A DNA stretch of 64,000 nucleotides from an uncultured Bacteroidales bacterium (GTDB taxonomy: Bacteria > Bacteroidota > Bacteroidia > Bacteroidales > UBA932). The stretch is from NCBI GenBank assembly GCA_944322715.1, contig CALUPT010000005.1, positions 62,001 through 126,000 on the forward strand, in the 5' to 3' direction. The notes below the pieces were generated by a model. It did no database searches and was not told the origin of the DNA. It saw nothing but the letters and a program-made list of their open reading frames with translations. The translations under genes were made by a program, and so were the position numbers. Each line of letters begins with the position of its first letter. The stretch's first letter is position 1. Positions 9,170-18,820 of this stretch are shown here, one piece after another.

Positions 9170-9787
9170 CTATCCGTTGAAAAGGCCGAAGAATTCTGCA
9201 TCTATCTTGTCCGTGACTTTCTGGAAATCCTCCGGACGGTTCTCGAACTTGATGTTGTCCACATCCAGAACCAGCAGACGGTGCCCGTAGTCCCTTATCC
9301 AGTTTTCATACCGTTCATTGAGGCCCGTGATATAGTCTATTCTGATGCTCTTCTCATAGTCCCTTCCCCTCTTCTGGATCTGGCTTACCAGATTAGGGAT
9401 GGATGAACGGAGATATATCAGCAGGTCAGGAGGGTTGACAAGGGACATCATCAGGTCGAAAAGGTCGGAATAGTTCTCGAAATCCCTGGTGCTCATCAGT
9501 CCCATGGCATGAAGGTTCGGGGCGAAGATGCGGGCGTCCTCATAGATTGTCCTGTCCTGTATTATCACATCCTTGCTTCTGGATATCTCCACCACATCCT
9601 TGAACCTCTTGTTCAGGAAATATATCTGGAGATTGAACGACCAGCGCTCCATATCCTCATAGAAATCGGCAAGATAAGGATTGAAATCGACGGATTCGAA
9701 CTTGGGGACCCAGTTGTAGTGTGCAGCCAGCATCTTCGTGAGAGTCGTCTTTCCGCTGCCGATATTCCCCGCCACTGCTATATGCAT
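9170..9787 (-). CDS. Deoxynucleoside kinase (dAK/dGK family)
   Basis: Cytosolic kinase of 205 residues that phosphorylates deoxynucleosides in nucleotide salvage. The P-loop GNIGSGKTT lies at residues 7-15, the catalytic/base-binding stretch QDRTIYEDARIF near 100, and the arginine-rich lid QKRGRDYEKSIRI near 155. The family is common in Bacteroidetes and Firmicutes. Preferred base (A, G or C) cannot be decided by eye. It is the first gene before the long-chain acyl-CoA ligase on the minus strand and has a promoter-like site about 94 bp upstream. Confidence 0.92.
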   Translation of the reverse strand: MHIAVAGNIGSGKTTLTKMLAAHYNWVPKFESVDFNPYLADFYEDMERWSFNLQIYFLNKRFKDVVEISRSKDVIIQDRTIYEDARIFAPNLHAMGLMSTRDFENYSDLFDLMMSLVNPPDLLIYLRSSIPNLVSQIQKRGRDYEKSIRIDYITGLNERYENWIRDYGHRLLVLDVDNIKFENRPEDFQKVTDKIDAEFFGLFNG

Positions 9788-9798
9788 GATTGTCCGAG

Positions 9799-9822
9799 TT
9801 TTAATGTTTTAATGTTTTAATA
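9799..9822. repeat. Microsatellite of 8-9 bp AT-rich units
   Basis: Three near-identical copies of gttttaat follow one another just upstream of the deoxynucleoside kinase start (9787), inside its predicted leader. Such a short repeat could change length by slippage. Confidence 0.6.
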
Positions 9823-9880
9823 TCTTTTACACATATCGGAGCCGGGAACGCTGCACGCACCGGGCCTGCCCGATATGCTG

Positions 9881-9913
9881 CAAATGTAGGCAAATAATCG
9901 GACAATCGGCAAA
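9881..9913 (-). promoter_or_regulatory. Probable promoter of the deoxynucleoside kinase gene
   Basis: On the minus strand TTTG (9910-9913) is followed by TACATTTG (9881-9888) after 21 bases, slightly longer than the usual 19. Confidence 0.45.
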
Positions 9914-9932
9914 GCCTGTGGAATATTTTCCG

Positions 9933-9940
9933 TAGATTTG
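9933..9940 (+). promoter_or_regulatory. -7 box before the acyltransferase gene
   Basis: TAGATTTG fits TAnnTTTG and lies 38 bp before the ATG at 9979. No TTTG was seen at the -33 position. Confidence 0.4.
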
Positions 9941-9978
9941 CCGGGACAATTTCCCACGGCAACATAATCTACGGACAG

Positions 9979-11103
9979 ATGCAGGATTCAAAGCCCCATT
10001 ACGAACTTCTCGACGGTCTCAGAGGCGTAGCCGCCCTGCTGGTCATATTCTACCATATCGGCGAGGGATTCGCCGCTTCTCCCATCGACCAGTGCGTCAA
10101 CCACGGATATCTCGCAGTGGACTTCTTCTATATCCTGTCAGGATTCGTGATAGGCTACGCATACGATGACAGATGGCAGAAGTCCCTCACTGTCGGCAGT
10201 TTCTTCAAGAGAAGGCTCATCCGGCTGCATCCCATGGTAATAATGGGTGCGCTGCTCGGCGCCGTATCGTTCTGCATCCAGGGCTGCCGGGAATGGGATG
10301 GGACCGAGGTCCCTTTCCGCCTTGTACTGCTGGCTCTGGCTCTCAACCTGTTCCTGATTCCGGCCGTACCCGGCACTGCAATGGATGTCAGGGGAAACAA
10401 TGAAATGTATTCCCTGAACGGACCGAGCTGGTCCCTGTTTTTCGAATACATCGGCAACATACTTTATGCGCTGTTCATCAGGAAACTGTCCACAAGATGG
10501 CTCTCTGTCCTTACCTGTGCTGCCGGGACAGGGCTTGCAGTATTCGCCATCGGGAACTTTTCAGGGTTCGGCCATCTCGGCGTGGGCTGGTCGCTGGCAG
10601 GCAACAATTTCGCGGGAGGGTTCCTGAGGCTGATGTTCTCGTTCTCTGCCGGTCTGCTGTTGTCCCGGATATTCAGACCGGCAAGAATCCGCGGAGCGTT
10701 CTGGATATGCAGTACCGCGATTGCCATCCTGCTTGCCCTGCCGCATTTCGGAGGAGAAGAATCGCCGTGGCTGAACGGCCTTTACGAATCCATCTGCACC
10801 ATACTGATTTTCCCGGCAATCGTGTATCTCGGAGCGGGAGGGAAGACGACGGACGGGACAACATCCCGGATCTGCAGGTTCCTGGGCGAGATATCATATC
10901 CGGTCTATATCGTCCATTATCCGATAATGTACCTGTTCTATGCGTGGCTGTGGAGCGGGAGCGAAAAGATTCCGTTCTCTCAGGCATGGCCTGTCGCCGC
11001 CGGCGCCGTAGCAGTCAGCATCCTGCTGGCCTGGCTATGTCTCAAGCTGTATGACCTGCCTGTCAGGAAATGGCTGGCCGCCCGGCTTCTTCCGAAAAAA
11101 TGA
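9979..11103 (+). CDS. Acyltransferase 3 family membrane protein (OafA/YrhL-like)
   Basis: Integral membrane O-acyltransferase of 374 residues with about ten hydrophobic segments. The family motif with the catalytic histidine is seen at LRGVAALLVIFYHIGEGFA (about residues 14-32). The second conserved arginine-rich stretch, FFKRRLIRLHPMVIMG, lies near 75-90. Such proteins transfer acetyl or other acyl groups to sugars of lipopolysaccharide, capsule or secreted metabolites. The acceptor cannot be inferred, since no glycan gene cluster adjoins it. It appears to be a single-gene unit. Confidence 0.9.
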   Translation: MQDSKPHYELLDGLRGVAALLVIFYHIGEGFAASPIDQCVNHGYLAVDFFYILSGFVIGYAYDDRWQKSLTVGSFFKRRLIRLHPMVIMGALLGAVSFCIQGCREWDGTEVPFRLVLLALALNLFLIPAVPGTAMDVRGNNEMYSLNGPSWSLFFEYIGNILYALFIRKLSTRWLSVLTCAAGTGLAVFAIGNFSGFGHLGVGWSLAGNNFAGGFLRLMFSFSAGLLLSRIFRPARIRGAFWICSTAIAILLALPHFGGEESPWLNGLYESICTILIFPAIVYLGAGGKTTDGTTSRICRFLGEISYPVYIVHYPIMYLFYAWLWSGSEKIPFSQAWPVAAGAVAVSILLAWLCLKLYDLPVRKWLAARLLPKK

Positions 11104-11104
11104 C

Positions 11105-11112
11105 TATTTTTG
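11105..11112 (+). promoter_or_regulatory. -7 box before the metallo-hydrolase gene
   Basis: TATTTTTG matches TAnnTTTG directly after the acyltransferase stop and 78 bp before the ATG at 11190. No matching -33 box was found. Confidence 0.4.
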
Positions 11113-11189
11113 CAACCGTAATGCCGTGCCGTCCGTCTGCCATTCATGAGACTCCGGCGGAACGGCCACGGAAGCCTACAGACTGAATT

Positions 11190-11891
11190 ATGCTACAGAT
11201 CAAATGTTTTTATTTCAACCCTTTCAGGGAATGCTGCACAATAGCATCGGATGATTCCGGAGAAGCCGTGATCGTGGATCCGGGATGCTATGATGACACG
11301 GAACTGTCGACGGTTACATCATATATTGCCGGACACGGGCTGAAACCGGAGAAAATCCTTCTCACTCACGGTCATTTCGACCATATACTGGGAGTCACTC
11401 CCCTGTCGGACCTTTACAATGCGCCGGTGCTGATGTCTCCCGAAGATATCGACATCGCAAATGACAGCGATACCTTCAGCAGAAGATTCGGCGTGAAAAT
11501 GCCGGACATATCATTTACCATGCCTGCGGAAAAGGGAGGCCGGCTGGTCGGAATCAAGGATGGGGATGTCATAGAATGGGGGCATGACAGGAAATGGGAA
11601 GTAATCTCCACTCCGGGGCACACGCCAGGAGGAGTCTGCTTCCTCGACCGCGAGGCAAGGCTTCTGTTCAGCGGAGACACCCTCTTTGCCGGCTCGATAG
11701 GACGTACGGACCATCTCGGAGGAGACTATGATGTGCTGATGGAAAGCATTTTCGGGAAACTGATGCCGTTGGATGGCGACATAGAGGTCATTCCGGGCCA
11801 CGGGCCGCGTACAAGCATAGCGGATGAAAGGACGAAGAATCCTTTTCTGATGCCGTTCAACGAACCTCTGGAAGAAGAGGACCCTGAATAG
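11190..11891 (+). CDS. Metallo-beta-lactamase-fold hydrolase (glyoxalase II-like)
   Basis: Cytosolic metal-dependent hydrolase of 233 residues. The metal-binding signature T-H-G-H-F-D-H is at residues 59-65. Further ligands are the His in STPGHTPGG, the Asp in LLFSGDTLF and the His in VIPGHGPRTS near the C-terminus. The pattern matches the glyoxalase II/YcbL branch, which hydrolyses thioesters such as S-lactoylglutathione analogues. The substrate is uncertain because Bacteroidales generally lack glutathione. It lies 14 bp before the MFS gene and is probably co-transcribed with it. Confidence 0.9.
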   Translation: MLQIKCFYFNPFRECCTIASDDSGEAVIVDPGCYDDTELSTVTSYIAGHGLKPEKILLTHGHFDHILGVTPLSDLYNAPVLMSPEDIDIANDSDTFSRRFGVKMPDISFTMPAEKGGRLVGIKDGDVIEWGHDRKWEVISTPGHTPGGVCFLDREARLLFSGDTLFAGSIGRTDHLGGDYDVLMESIFGKLMPLDGDIEVIPGHGPRTSIADERTKNPFLMPFNEPLEEEDPE

Positions 11892-11905
11892 CAAAGGCAG
11901 GAGCC

Positions 11906-13114
11906 ATGTCAGGAATTTCAGGAAAATCAGGAGCCGCCGGCTTATCCAAAGGAAGCTGGCTGCCGGTAATCGGGTTGATGTTCTCCGCATTCATCTTCAA
12001 CACCTCCGAATTCATACCCATAGGTCTTCTCAGCGGAATCGCGGCCGACTTCGGCATATCGGAGTCTGCGGCAGGCATGCTTATCACCGTCTACGCCTGG
12101 GTCGTAGCCATAGCCTCCCTGCCCCTGATGCTGGTATTCGCGAAGACCGAGAACAAAAGGCTGATGCTGTCGATAGTAGGGCTGTTTGTCCTCAGCCACA
12201 TAGCATCGGGCTTCGCCGCGAACTACAATATGCTGATGATATCCAGAATGGGCGTCGCCTGCTCGCACGCCATATTCTGGTCGATAGTGACGCCTGTAGC
12301 CGTGAAGGTGGCTCCGGAAGGGAAAGGTGCCGCCGCCCTCAGCATGGTGGTATCCGGCTCTTCGTTCGCCATGATAGTCGGGCTTCCTTTAGGAAGGACA
12401 ATCGGGCTTTTAGTAGGCTGGAGGGCAGCTTTCCTGATCATAGCCGCCATTGCCGCCATCATTTTCTGCATTCTGGCAGCGGTCCTGAAAAAGACACCGA
12501 GCGACAGTTCCTTCTCCCTGAGGAAACTGCCTGCCCTCATCAAATCCCCTGCACTGCTCGGCATCTTCCTGCTCACTCTTGTGACAATCACCGGACATTT
12601 CACCGCATACAGCTACATAGAACCTTTCCTCGGGCAGGTAGCGGGATTCGGCGACACCGCCATCACCATGATACTGGCCATGTTCGGGGTGGTCGGCATA
12701 GCCGGCAGCATCATTTTCTCCGGACACTACGACAGGACGCCGAAACCTTTCCGGCTGCTGGCAGTGGCCGGACTGTGCGTATTCCTGCTGGCGCTCCACC
12801 CTGCATCATTCAACCCTGTCACCACCGTGCTCATCTGCATCCTGTGGGGTTTTGCCATCAACAGCTACAACCTCACGTTCCAGACAGAAATCATCAGAAA
12901 TGCTCCGGACGGCACCTCGGTGGCAATGTCCATCTACTCAGGAATCTACAACATCGGCATCGGTACCGGAGCCCTCATCGGAGGATCAGTCTGCGCCGGG
13001 ATAGGGATTCCTTATATAGGCTATATCGGAGGGGCGATAGCATTGGTGGCCGCAATATATTTTATCAGGAAACTGATGCCCGTCCTGTCCGGCGGGGACA
13101 GCGCTCTGAAATGA
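11906..13114 (+). CDS. MFS transporter, sugar-efflux/drug-efflux (SotB/AraJ-like)
   Basis: Twelve-segment inner-membrane transporter of 402 residues. The first helix has FNTSEFIPIGLLSGIAADFG and is followed by SESAAGMLITVYAWVVA. These are hallmarks of the AraJ/SotB/YdhP branch of the major facilitator superfamily, which exports sugars or hydrophobic compounds with proton exchange. The gene starts 14 bp after the metallo-hydrolase and ends before a shared terminator. The substrate is unknown. Confidence 0.9.
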   Translation: MSGISGKSGAAGLSKGSWLPVIGLMFSAFIFNTSEFIPIGLLSGIAADFGISESAAGMLITVYAWVVAIASLPLMLVFAKTENKRLMLSIVGLFVLSHIASGFAANYNMLMISRMGVACSHAIFWSIVTPVAVKVAPEGKGAAALSMVVSGSSFAMIVGLPLGRTIGLLVGWRAAFLIIAAIAAIIFCILAAVLKKTPSDSSFSLRKLPALIKSPALLGIFLLTLVTITGHFTAYSYIEPFLGQVAGFGDTAITMILAMFGVVGIAGSIIFSGHYDRTPKPFRLLAVAGLCVFLLALHPASFNPVTTVLICILWGFAINSYNLTFQTEIIRNAPDGTSVAMSIYSGIYNIGIGTGALIGGSVCAGIGIPYIGYIGGAIALVAAIYFIRKLMPVLSGGDSALK

Positions 13115-13197
13115 CAGTTGTCCGTTACGCCCGGGAATCCTGAAATACCGGAGAAATGCCCTGCCGGCAGAAAGGCCGGGCGGAAGCCATAAAGAAA

Positions 13198-13226
13198 GGC
13201 CACCCTTGTCGGATGGCCCTGTCTTT
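13198..13226. terminator. Terminator hairpin between the MFS gene and the ribosomal operon
   Basis: GGCCAcCC pairs with GGaTGGCC around the loop ttgtc (one C-A mismatch). On the minus strand the stem is followed by the U-rich TTTCTTTAT, so it should end the long rplP-rplQ transcript. On the plus strand it is followed by TGTCTTT, so it may also end the MFS transcript. Confidence 0.7.
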
Positions 13227-13238
13227 ATGAAAGAGCAT

Positions 13239-13268
13239 GTCCTGACTCCTGTACCGGGAGCAGGACAG
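13239..13268. terminator. Second hairpin just after rplQ
   Basis: TGTCCTG pairs with CAGGACA, and inside it CTCC pairs with GGAG. It lies 5 bp past the rplQ stop and has no U tract. It more likely protects the 3' end of the transcript than ends it by itself. Confidence 0.4.
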
Positions 13269-13272
13269 ACTG

Positions 13273-13839
13273 TTATTCTGCCTTCTTCTCTTCTGCAGGC
13301 GCGGCTTCTGCTGCAGGAGTTTCAGCTGCCGGAGCCTCCTGTGCAGTCTCCTCGGCGGCTGTCTCCGCCTTAGGAGCCTCTTCTGCCTTAGGAGCCTCTG
13401 CCGTAGCGGCAGACTTCCTGGAACGGCTGCGGCGTGTGGCGGTCTTCTTTGCCTCAGGCTTGCCGGAAGCAAGTGCTGCCTCATTGAAATCCACCAGTTC
13501 TATGAGAGCCATGTCGGCGCCATCTCCCTGACGGAATCCGGTCTTGAGCACGCGGGTGTATCCGCCCGGACGGTCCGCTATCTTCGGAGCTATCTCGCGG
13601 AAAAGCTCGGTAACGGCATACTTGTTCTTCAGGTAGCTGAATACGACACGACGTGAATGGGTAGTATCCTCCTTGGATTTGGTGATAAGAGGTTCTACGT
13701 ATGATTTCAAAGCCTTTGCCTTGGCTACGGTAGTCTGTATCCTCTTGTGGAGGATAAGAGAAGTGGCCATATTGGCAAGAAGGGCTTTGCGGTGACCACT
13801 CTTGCGGCCAAGGTGGTTGATTGCTTTATTGTGCCTCAT
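13273..13839 (-). CDS. rplQ: 50S ribosomal protein L17 with long acidic/alanine-rich tail
   Basis: Large-subunit protein. The first ~120 residues are a normal L17 ([24 protein letters not shown] opening, shown in part; then [20 protein letters not shown]). Total length is 188, against about 115-130 in most bacteria. The extra C-terminal ~60 residues begin with a basic patch ([12 protein letters not shown]) and go on as an Ala/Glu/Pro/Lys-rich low-complexity tail. It is the last gene of the operon, 2 bp after rpoA. Confidence 0.97.
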   Translation of the reverse strand: MRHNKAINHLGRKSGHRKALLANMATSLILHKRIQTTVAKAKALKSYVEPLITKSKEDTTHSRRVVFSYLKNKYAVTELFREIAPKIADRPGGYTRVLKTGFRQGDGADMALIELVDFNEAALASGKPEAKKTATRRSRSRKSAATAEAPKAEEAPKAETAAEETAQEAPAAETPAAEAAPAEEKKAE

Positions 13840-13841
13840 AC

Positions 13842-14849
13842 TTATACAGTCTTTTTCTTGGGTTCAATATTATACTTTGTAACATCCATTCCGAACGAGA
13901 GCTTCATCTTCTCCACAAGCTGGTCTATCTCGTTGAGGGACTTGCGGCCGAAATTCCTGAACTTCATCAGTTCTGACCTCGAATATGACACAAGGTCAGC
14001 GAACGTGTCGATATCGGCTGCCTTCAGACAGTTGTATGCCCTGACGGAAAGTCCCATGTCGGAGAGTTTGGTGAGAAGGAGATGCCTCATCCTGAGTGAC
14101 TCCTCATCAAGTTCCTTTGAATCGGACTCGACTGCGCTCTCAAGGGAAAGCTTCTTGTCGTCCGTGAACAGCTTGAAGTGGTAGATCAGGATGTTCGCAG
14201 CCTCCTGAAGCGCTACATTGGGAGTTATCGAACCATCCGTCTCGATCTCAAGATTCAGTTTCTCGTAGTCGGTCTTCTGCTCCACACGCCAGTTCTCCAT
14301 CGACCAGTTGACATTCACTATAGGAGTATAGATCGCGTCAATCGGAATGGTCCCGATAGGAGTGTTCTCATCCCTGTTCTCATCTGCAGGGACGAATCCG
14401 CGTCCCTTGCTGATGTTCAGTGTGATCTCCAGCTTTACGGCCGTCTCGAGAGAACAGATGTGAAGTTCAGGGTTCAACACCTTGAAAGAAGACAATCCCT
14501 TCGAGATGTCTTCAGCAGTAAACTCCTGCTTACCGCTGATAACGATGTTTGCCACCTCGGAGTCTACAGTGTCCACCATTCTCTTGAATCTTACCTGCTT
14601 GAGGTTGAGAATGATGTCCTGCATCCCCTCGATCACTCCCGGAATAGTGGCGAACTCCTGGTCCACCCCCGAGATCTTGACCGAATTGATAGCAAAACCT
14701 TCCAGAGAAGACAACAATATCCTGCGGAGGGCATTGCCGATAGTCTGGGCATAACCAGGCTCCAGCGGCCTGAATTCAAAACGGCCGACGGTATCAGTCC
14801 CTTCGAGCATTATCACCTTGTCCGGCTTCTGAAATGCTAAGATTGCCAT
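13842..14849 (-). CDS. rpoA: DNA-directed RNA polymerase subunit alpha
   Basis: Alpha subunit, 335 residues, near the usual length. The N-terminal domain carries [20 protein letters not shown] and [12 protein letters not shown] for dimerisation and assembly. The C-terminal domain carries [19 protein letters not shown] and [14 protein letters not shown], which contact DNA and activators. It lies between rpsD and rplQ as in most bacteria. Confidence 0.98.
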   Translation of the reverse strand: MAILAFQKPDKVIMLEGTDTVGRFEFRPLEPGYAQTIGNALRRILLSSLEGFAINSVKISGVDQEFATIPGVIEGMQDIILNLKQVRFKRMVDTVDSEVANIVISGKQEFTAEDISKGLSSFKVLNPELHICSLETAVKLEITLNISKGRGFVPADENRDENTPIGTIPIDAIYTPIVNVNWSMENWRVEQKTDYEKLNLEIETDGSITPNVALQEAANILIYHFKLFTDDKKLSLESAVESDSKELDEESLRMRHLLLTKLSDMGLSVRAYNCLKAADIDTFADLVSYSRSELMKFRNFGRKSLNEIDQLVEKMKLSFGMDVTKYNIEPKKKTV

Positions 14850-14875
14850 ATTGTTCTTTATTAAGGTGTTAATTA

Positions 14876-15478
14876 TTATTTAGAGTAGAGCTCGACTATA
14901 AGCTGCTCGTTGATGTTCTCCGGAATCTCCTCCCTTACAGGGACATTGAGATACTTTCCGGTAAGAGACTTCGGATCGAACTCAAGCCATGAGTACTTTG
15001 CTGCGGAAGCTACGCTCGCTGCAATGACCTCAAGACTCTTCGACCTTTCCCTTACGGCGATCACGGAGCCCGGCCTTACGATAACTGACGGAACATTGCA
15101 GACCTCGCCGTTGAGGGTGATGTGGCAATGTGTCACCAGCTGGCGTGCAGCAGCCCTTGTCGGGGCGATGCCGAGACGGTACACGATATTGTCGAGACGC
15201 GACTCGAGCAGGAAGATAAGGTTCTCGCCCTTCTGTCCCTTCATGCGTGAAGCCTTCTCATAGAGATTGCGGAACTGCCTTTCGAGAAGCCCGTAGGTAT
15301 ATTTCACCTTCTGTTTCTCCTTCAGCTGGGTACCGTACTCCGATGATTTCTTGCGCTTGCGGGCGAGACCGTGCTGTCCCGGAGGGTAGTTCCTCTTCTC
15401 GAAGTCCTTGTCCGCCCCGAAGATAGGCTCACCGAATTTACGTGCAATCTTAGTTGTTGGTCCAGTATATCTTGCCAT
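14876..15478 (-). CDS. rpsD: 30S ribosomal protein S4
   Basis: Primary 16S rRNA-binding protein of 200 residues. It begins [19 protein letters not shown] and contains the S4 RNA-binding domain at about 93-155 ([20 protein letters not shown] and [11 protein letters not shown]). The motif with zinc-binding cysteines found in some S4 proteins is absent, as in C-minus forms. Order rpsM-rpsK-rpsD-rpoA-rplQ is the standard alpha operon. Confidence 0.98.
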   Translation of the reverse strand: MARYTGPTTKIARKFGEPIFGADKDFEKRNYPPGQHGLARKRKKSSEYGTQLKEKQKVKYTYGLLERQFRNLYEKASRMKGQKGENLIFLLESRLDNIVYRLGIAPTRAAARQLVTHCHITLNGEVCNVPSVIVRPGSVIAVRERSKSLEVIAASVASAAKYSWLEFDPKSLTGKYLNVPVREEIPENINEQLIVELYSK

Positions 15479-15510
15479 AGTAATATATCCTTTATTGCGT
15501 TATTACAAAA

Positions 15511-15903
15511 TTAAACTTTACGACGGCCTTTTGGTCTGCAACCATTGTGTGGCATTGGAGTCACATCTATGATCTCTGTAACCTCGATACCTGCACCGTG
15601 GATCGTCCTGATAGCGGACTCACGTCCTGCTCCAGGTCCTTTCACATAGACTTTGACCTTCTTCAGGCCAAGGTCGAAAGCAGTCTTCGCTGCCTCTGCC
15701 GCTGCAACCTGAGCCGCATACGGGGTGTTCTTCTTGGAACCCCTGAAGCCGCACTTTCCTGCAGACGACCAGCTGATAACCTGTCCTACGCTGTTGGTAA
15801 GAGAGATTATCACATTGTTGAAGGTTGATGAAATATGGGCCTCCCCGTATGCGTCAACCTTTACAACTCTCTTCTTGTTTGTTGTTCCTGTTTTCTTTGC
15901 CAT
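15511..15903 (-). CDS. rpsK: 30S ribosomal protein S11
   Basis: Small-subunit platform protein of 130 residues. It has the S11 signatures [18 protein letters not shown]-like [19 protein letters not shown] and [16 protein letters not shown], and ends [12 protein letters not shown]. It is 13 bp from rpsM. Confidence 0.98.
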   Translation of the reverse strand: MAKKTGTTNKKRVVKVDAYGEAHISSTFNNVIISLTNSVGQVISWSSAGKCGFRGSKKNTPYAAQVAAAEAAKTAFDLGLKKVKVYVKGPGAGRESAIRTIHGAGIEVTEIIDVTPMPHNGCRPKGRRKV

Positions 15904-15916
15904 AATTCATCATCCG

Positions 15917-16294
15917 TTATTTGGTTGCCTTCTTCTTGTTGGCAACGGTTTTCTTCTTGCCCTTCCTTGTACGGGCATTGTTCTTGGTGCTCTGTCCGCG
16001 TACCGGAAGACCGAGACGATGGCGGATTCCTCTGTAGCAGCCGATATCCATCAGACGCTTGATGTTCATCTGTACTGCAGAACGGAGCTCACCCTCGATC
16101 TTGTACTGTTCAGCAATCACGCTACGGATTCCGGCGATCTGCTCGTCGTTCCATTCTCCGACCTTAGTGTCGAAGTCGATGCCCAGGCCTGAAAGGATCT
16201 TCCTGGCTGAGCTGCGTCCTATGCCGAAGATATAGGTAAGACCTATCTCTCCTCTCTTGTTGTTAGGTAAATCAACACCGGCTATTCTTGCCAT
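15917..16294 (-). CDS. rpsM: 30S ribosomal protein S13
   Basis: Small-subunit head protein of 125 residues that contacts tRNA and the 50S subunit. It begins [20 protein letters not shown] and has the helix-two-turn-helix and the C-terminal tail RGLPVRG-like [20 protein letters not shown]. The last residues are lysine-rich. Confidence 0.98.
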   Translation of the reverse strand: MARIAGVDLPNNKRGEIGLTYIFGIGRSSARKILSGLGIDFDTKVGEWNDEQIAGIRSVIAEQYKIEGELRSAVQMNIKRLMDIGCYRGIRHRLGLPVRGQSTKNNARTRKGKKKTVANKKKATK

Positions 16295-16325
16295 AATTAT
16301 ATCTGCTTAATTTGTTAACGACTTA

Positions 16326-16442
16326 TTATCCCTGGCGCATCTTGAACTTCGGGTTCTTCTTGCAAATCACATAAAGACGGCCTTTGCGCTTTACGATCTT
16401 GCAGTCTTCGCTGCGCTTCTTGATGGATGCTTTTACTTTCAT
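16326..16442 (-). CDS. rpmJ: 50S ribosomal protein L36 (zinc-site-deficient form)
   Basis: Smallest ribosomal protein, 38 residues, [19 protein letters not shown] then [19 protein letters not shown]. The usual zinc ligands are C11, C14, C27 and H33. Here position 11 is Ser and position 33 is Phe, while C14 and C27 remain, so a normal zinc ribbon cannot form. It sits between infA and rpsM, the usual place. Confidence 0.97.
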   Translation of the reverse strand: MKVKASIKKRSEDCKIVKRKGRLYVICKKNPKFKMRQG

Positions 16443-16454
16443 TATCGTAAATTT

Positions 16455-16673
16455 TTATTTGTATCTGAAAGAAATTCTTCCTTTTGTCAAATCATAAGGT
16501 GACATTTCCACCTTCACCCTGTCTCCGGGAAGAATCTTGATGTAGTTCATCCTCATCTTGCCGGAAATGTGGGCGATGATGACATGCCCGTTTTCCAGTT
16601 CTACCTTGAACATTGCATTGGGGAGAGTCTCGACGATCACTCCTTCCTGTTCGATTGCTGATTGCTTTGGCAT
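16455..16673 (-). CDS. infA: Translation initiation factor IF-1
   Basis: OB-fold initiation factor of 72 residues, [20 protein letters not shown] to [14 protein letters not shown], the normal length. It occupies the A site of the 30S subunit during initiation. The reading frame stays open upstream into map, but the homology starts at the ATG at 16673, 10 bp after the map stop. Confidence 0.98.
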   Translation of the reverse strand: MPKQSAIEQEGVIVETLPNAMFKVELENGHVIIAHISGKMRMNYIKILPGDRVKVEMSPYDLTKGRISFRYK

Positions 16674-16683
16674 AGATATCACT

Positions 16684-17463
16684 TTAAAATTCAACGTTCT
16701 TTTCGATGAAATCGAATGTAGACAGCACTTCAGGGGCGCCTTTACGGATAACAACCGTAAGCTCGTAATGAGCCGACTTCCTGCGGTCCGCAGTGTGCAC
16801 TTCCCAACCATTTTTTGCTAAGTACACACCTTTTGTACCGGCATTCACCATCGGTTCAATACAGATGGTCATTCCATCGGTCAGCCTCGCACCGTGACCC
16901 CTGCGCCCATAGTTGGGCACTCCGGGATTCTCGTGCATCTTCCGGCCGATTCCGTGGCCTTCCAGTTCGCGGACCACGGAGAATCCGAATGACTCGACAT
17001 ACGACTGCACCGCGTATCCGATATCGCCGACCCTGTTCCCGTCAACTGCCGCTGCAATTCCCTTGTACAATGAAGCCTTGGTAACATCCAGGAGTCTGCG
17101 GGTCTCCTCATCCACCTCTCCGACAGGAAAGGTGTAGGCGGAATCCCCGTTGTACCCCTTGTACAATGTACCGCAGTCCACTGACACGATATCGCCGTCC
17201 TTGAGCACGTAATCCGAAGGGAATCCATGCACGACCACGTCGTTTACGGAAATGCAGAGAGCTGCAGGAAAACCTTCATACCCGAGAAAGCTTGGTATAG
17301 CTCCGTGATCACGGATAAAGGTCTCAGCCACCCTATTCAACTCGAGAGTTGTCACACCTGGGGCGACAGTCTTACCGACCTCTGCCAATGTCTTGGATAC
17401 GAGAATCGCATTCTCGCGCATCAGCTCTATCTCTTCCTCTGTCTTGGGTCTTACCATCTCCAA
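16684..17463 (-). CDS. map: Methionine aminopeptidase, type I
   Basis: Removes the N-terminal methionine from new proteins, 259 residues. Metal ligands are in place: the aspartates in [21 protein letters not shown] (first two, shown in part), the His in [12 protein letters not shown], and the glutamates in TICIEPMV and in the C-terminal [13 protein letters not shown] stretch. It lies between secY and infA, as in many bacteria. Confidence 0.97.
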   Translation of the reverse strand: MEMVRPKTEEEIELMRENAILVSKTLAEVGKTVAPGVTTLELNRVAETFIRDHGAIPSFLGYEGFPAALCISVNDVVVHGFPSDYVLKDGDIVSVDCGTLYKGYNGDSAYTFPVGEVDEETRRLLDVTKASLYKGIAAAVDGNRVGDIGYAVQSYVESFGFSVVRELEGHGIGRKMHENPGVPNYGRRGHGARLTDGMTICIEPMVNAGTKGVYLAKNGWEVHTADRRKSAHYELTVVIRKGAPEVLSTFDFIEKNVEF

Positions 17464-17480
17464 AAGAACTTCATCAAAAA

Positions 17481-18818
17481 CTACATTCCGGAACGTCCTT
17501 TCAGACGACCGGTCTTCATCAGCCCGTCATAATGACGCATCAGAAGATGACTCTCAATCTGCTTGAGCGTATCGAGAACCACGCCTACAAGAATCAGGAG
17601 GGAAGTACCCCCGTAGAAACTTGCAAACTGGTTGTTGATTCCGAGAAGCATTGCAAATGCCGGCATAATCGCGATAAGGGCAAGGAAAATGGATCCCGGG
17701 AGAGTGACTCTCGACATGATGGAATCGAGATACTCCACCGTCTTCTTGCCCGGCTTCACGCCAGGAATGAACCCTCCGTTCTTCTTCATGTCCTCCGCCA
17801 TCATGGTCGGGTTGACCGTAACGGCAGTATAGAAATACGTGAAGAGGACAACAAGAATACCGAATATGAGGTTATACCAGAAACCGGTATAGTTGCTCAA
17901 CGTGGCAGCCAGTCCGCGGGTAGCATCGAACTGGGAGAAGATAAGAGGGAAAAGCATCAGCGCCTGTGCGAAGATGATAGGCATCACACCGGCCGCGTTG
18001 ACCTTCATAGGGATATACTGACGCACTCCGCCGTACTGCTTGTTCCCGACAATCCTCTTGGCATACTGTACGGGCACCTTCCTGACCGCCTGAACAAGGG
18101 CGATCGCCGCCACGAACACGAAAAAGAGGATAAGGAACTCCACGATCAGCAGAAGCAGACCGCCGGCCGTAGAACTGAGCTTCTCTCCGATCTCGGCAGT
18201 AAGCGCATACGGGAGACGGGCGATGATACCGACCATGATTATGAGCGATATGCCGTTGCCGATACCCCTGTCGGTGATGCGCTCTCCGAGCCACATCACG
18301 AACATTGTGCCGCCGACAAGGATAACCGTCGATACGAGGTTGAACCAGAATGATGACCAGCCGAGCCTGTTGATTGCAAGGAACGCATCCTCAGGAATCT
18401 GGTTATGGAGGGCAGCCATGTAGGCAGGACCCTGGATACAGAGAATGAGGATGGTCAGATATCTGGTCATCTGGTTCATCTTCCTTCTGCCGCTCTCGCC
18501 CTCCATCTGGAGTTTCCTGAAGTAAGGGACGAATACGCCGAGAAGCTGGATGACAATGGATGCCGAGATATAAGGCATCACACCCAGAGCGAAGATTGAG
18601 GCGTTGCCGAACGCTCCTCCGGAGAACATGTTGAGAAGACCTACGAGGCCTTCGGAAGCCGTGTCCTGAAGATTGGCAAGCATCGTGGAATCTATGCCCG
18701 GGAGCACTATGAAACACCCCAGACGATAGACGAGAAGCAGGAGGACAGTATAACCTATCCTCTTGCGCAACTCCTCGATCTTGAAGATGTTCTTGATTGT
18801 CTGGATAAACTTCTTCAT
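17481..18818 (-). CDS. secY: Protein translocase subunit SecY
   Basis: Central channel of the Sec translocon in the inner membrane, 445 residues with ten transmembrane segments. It begins with KIEELRKRIGYTVLLLLVYR and contains the plug and gate regions (LNMFSGGAFGNASIFALGVM, PYISASIVIQLLG). Its place after rplO in the spc operon is standard. The start lies 3 bp after the rplO stop. Confidence 0.98.
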   Translation of the reverse strand: MKKFIQTIKNIFKIEELRKRIGYTVLLLLVYRLGCFIVLPGIDSTMLANLQDTASEGLVGLLNMFSGGAFGNASIFALGVMPYISASIVIQLLGVFVPYFRKLQMEGESGRRKMNQMTRYLTILILCIQGPAYMAALHNQIPEDAFLAINRLGWSSFWFNLVSTVILVGGTMFVMWLGERITDRGIGNGISLIIMVGIIARLPYALTAEIGEKLSSTAGGLLLLIVEFLILFFVFVAAIALVQAVRKVPVQYAKRIVGNKQYGGVRQYIPMKVNAAGVMPIIFAQALMLFPLIFSQFDATRGLAATLSNYTGFWYNLIFGILVVLFTYFYTAVTVNPTMMAEDMKKNGGFIPGVKPGKKTVEYLDSIMSRVTLPGSIFLALIAIMPAFAMLLGINNQFASFYGGTSLLILVGVVLDTLKQIESHLLMRHYDGLMKTGRLKGRSGM

Positions 18819-18820
18819 TT

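Noticed and set aside
16674..16811. Longer IF-1 with a 46-residue N-terminal extension
   Set aside because: The extension lies inside the map gene in another frame and IF-1 homology begins exactly at the internal ATG, giving the standard 72 residues.
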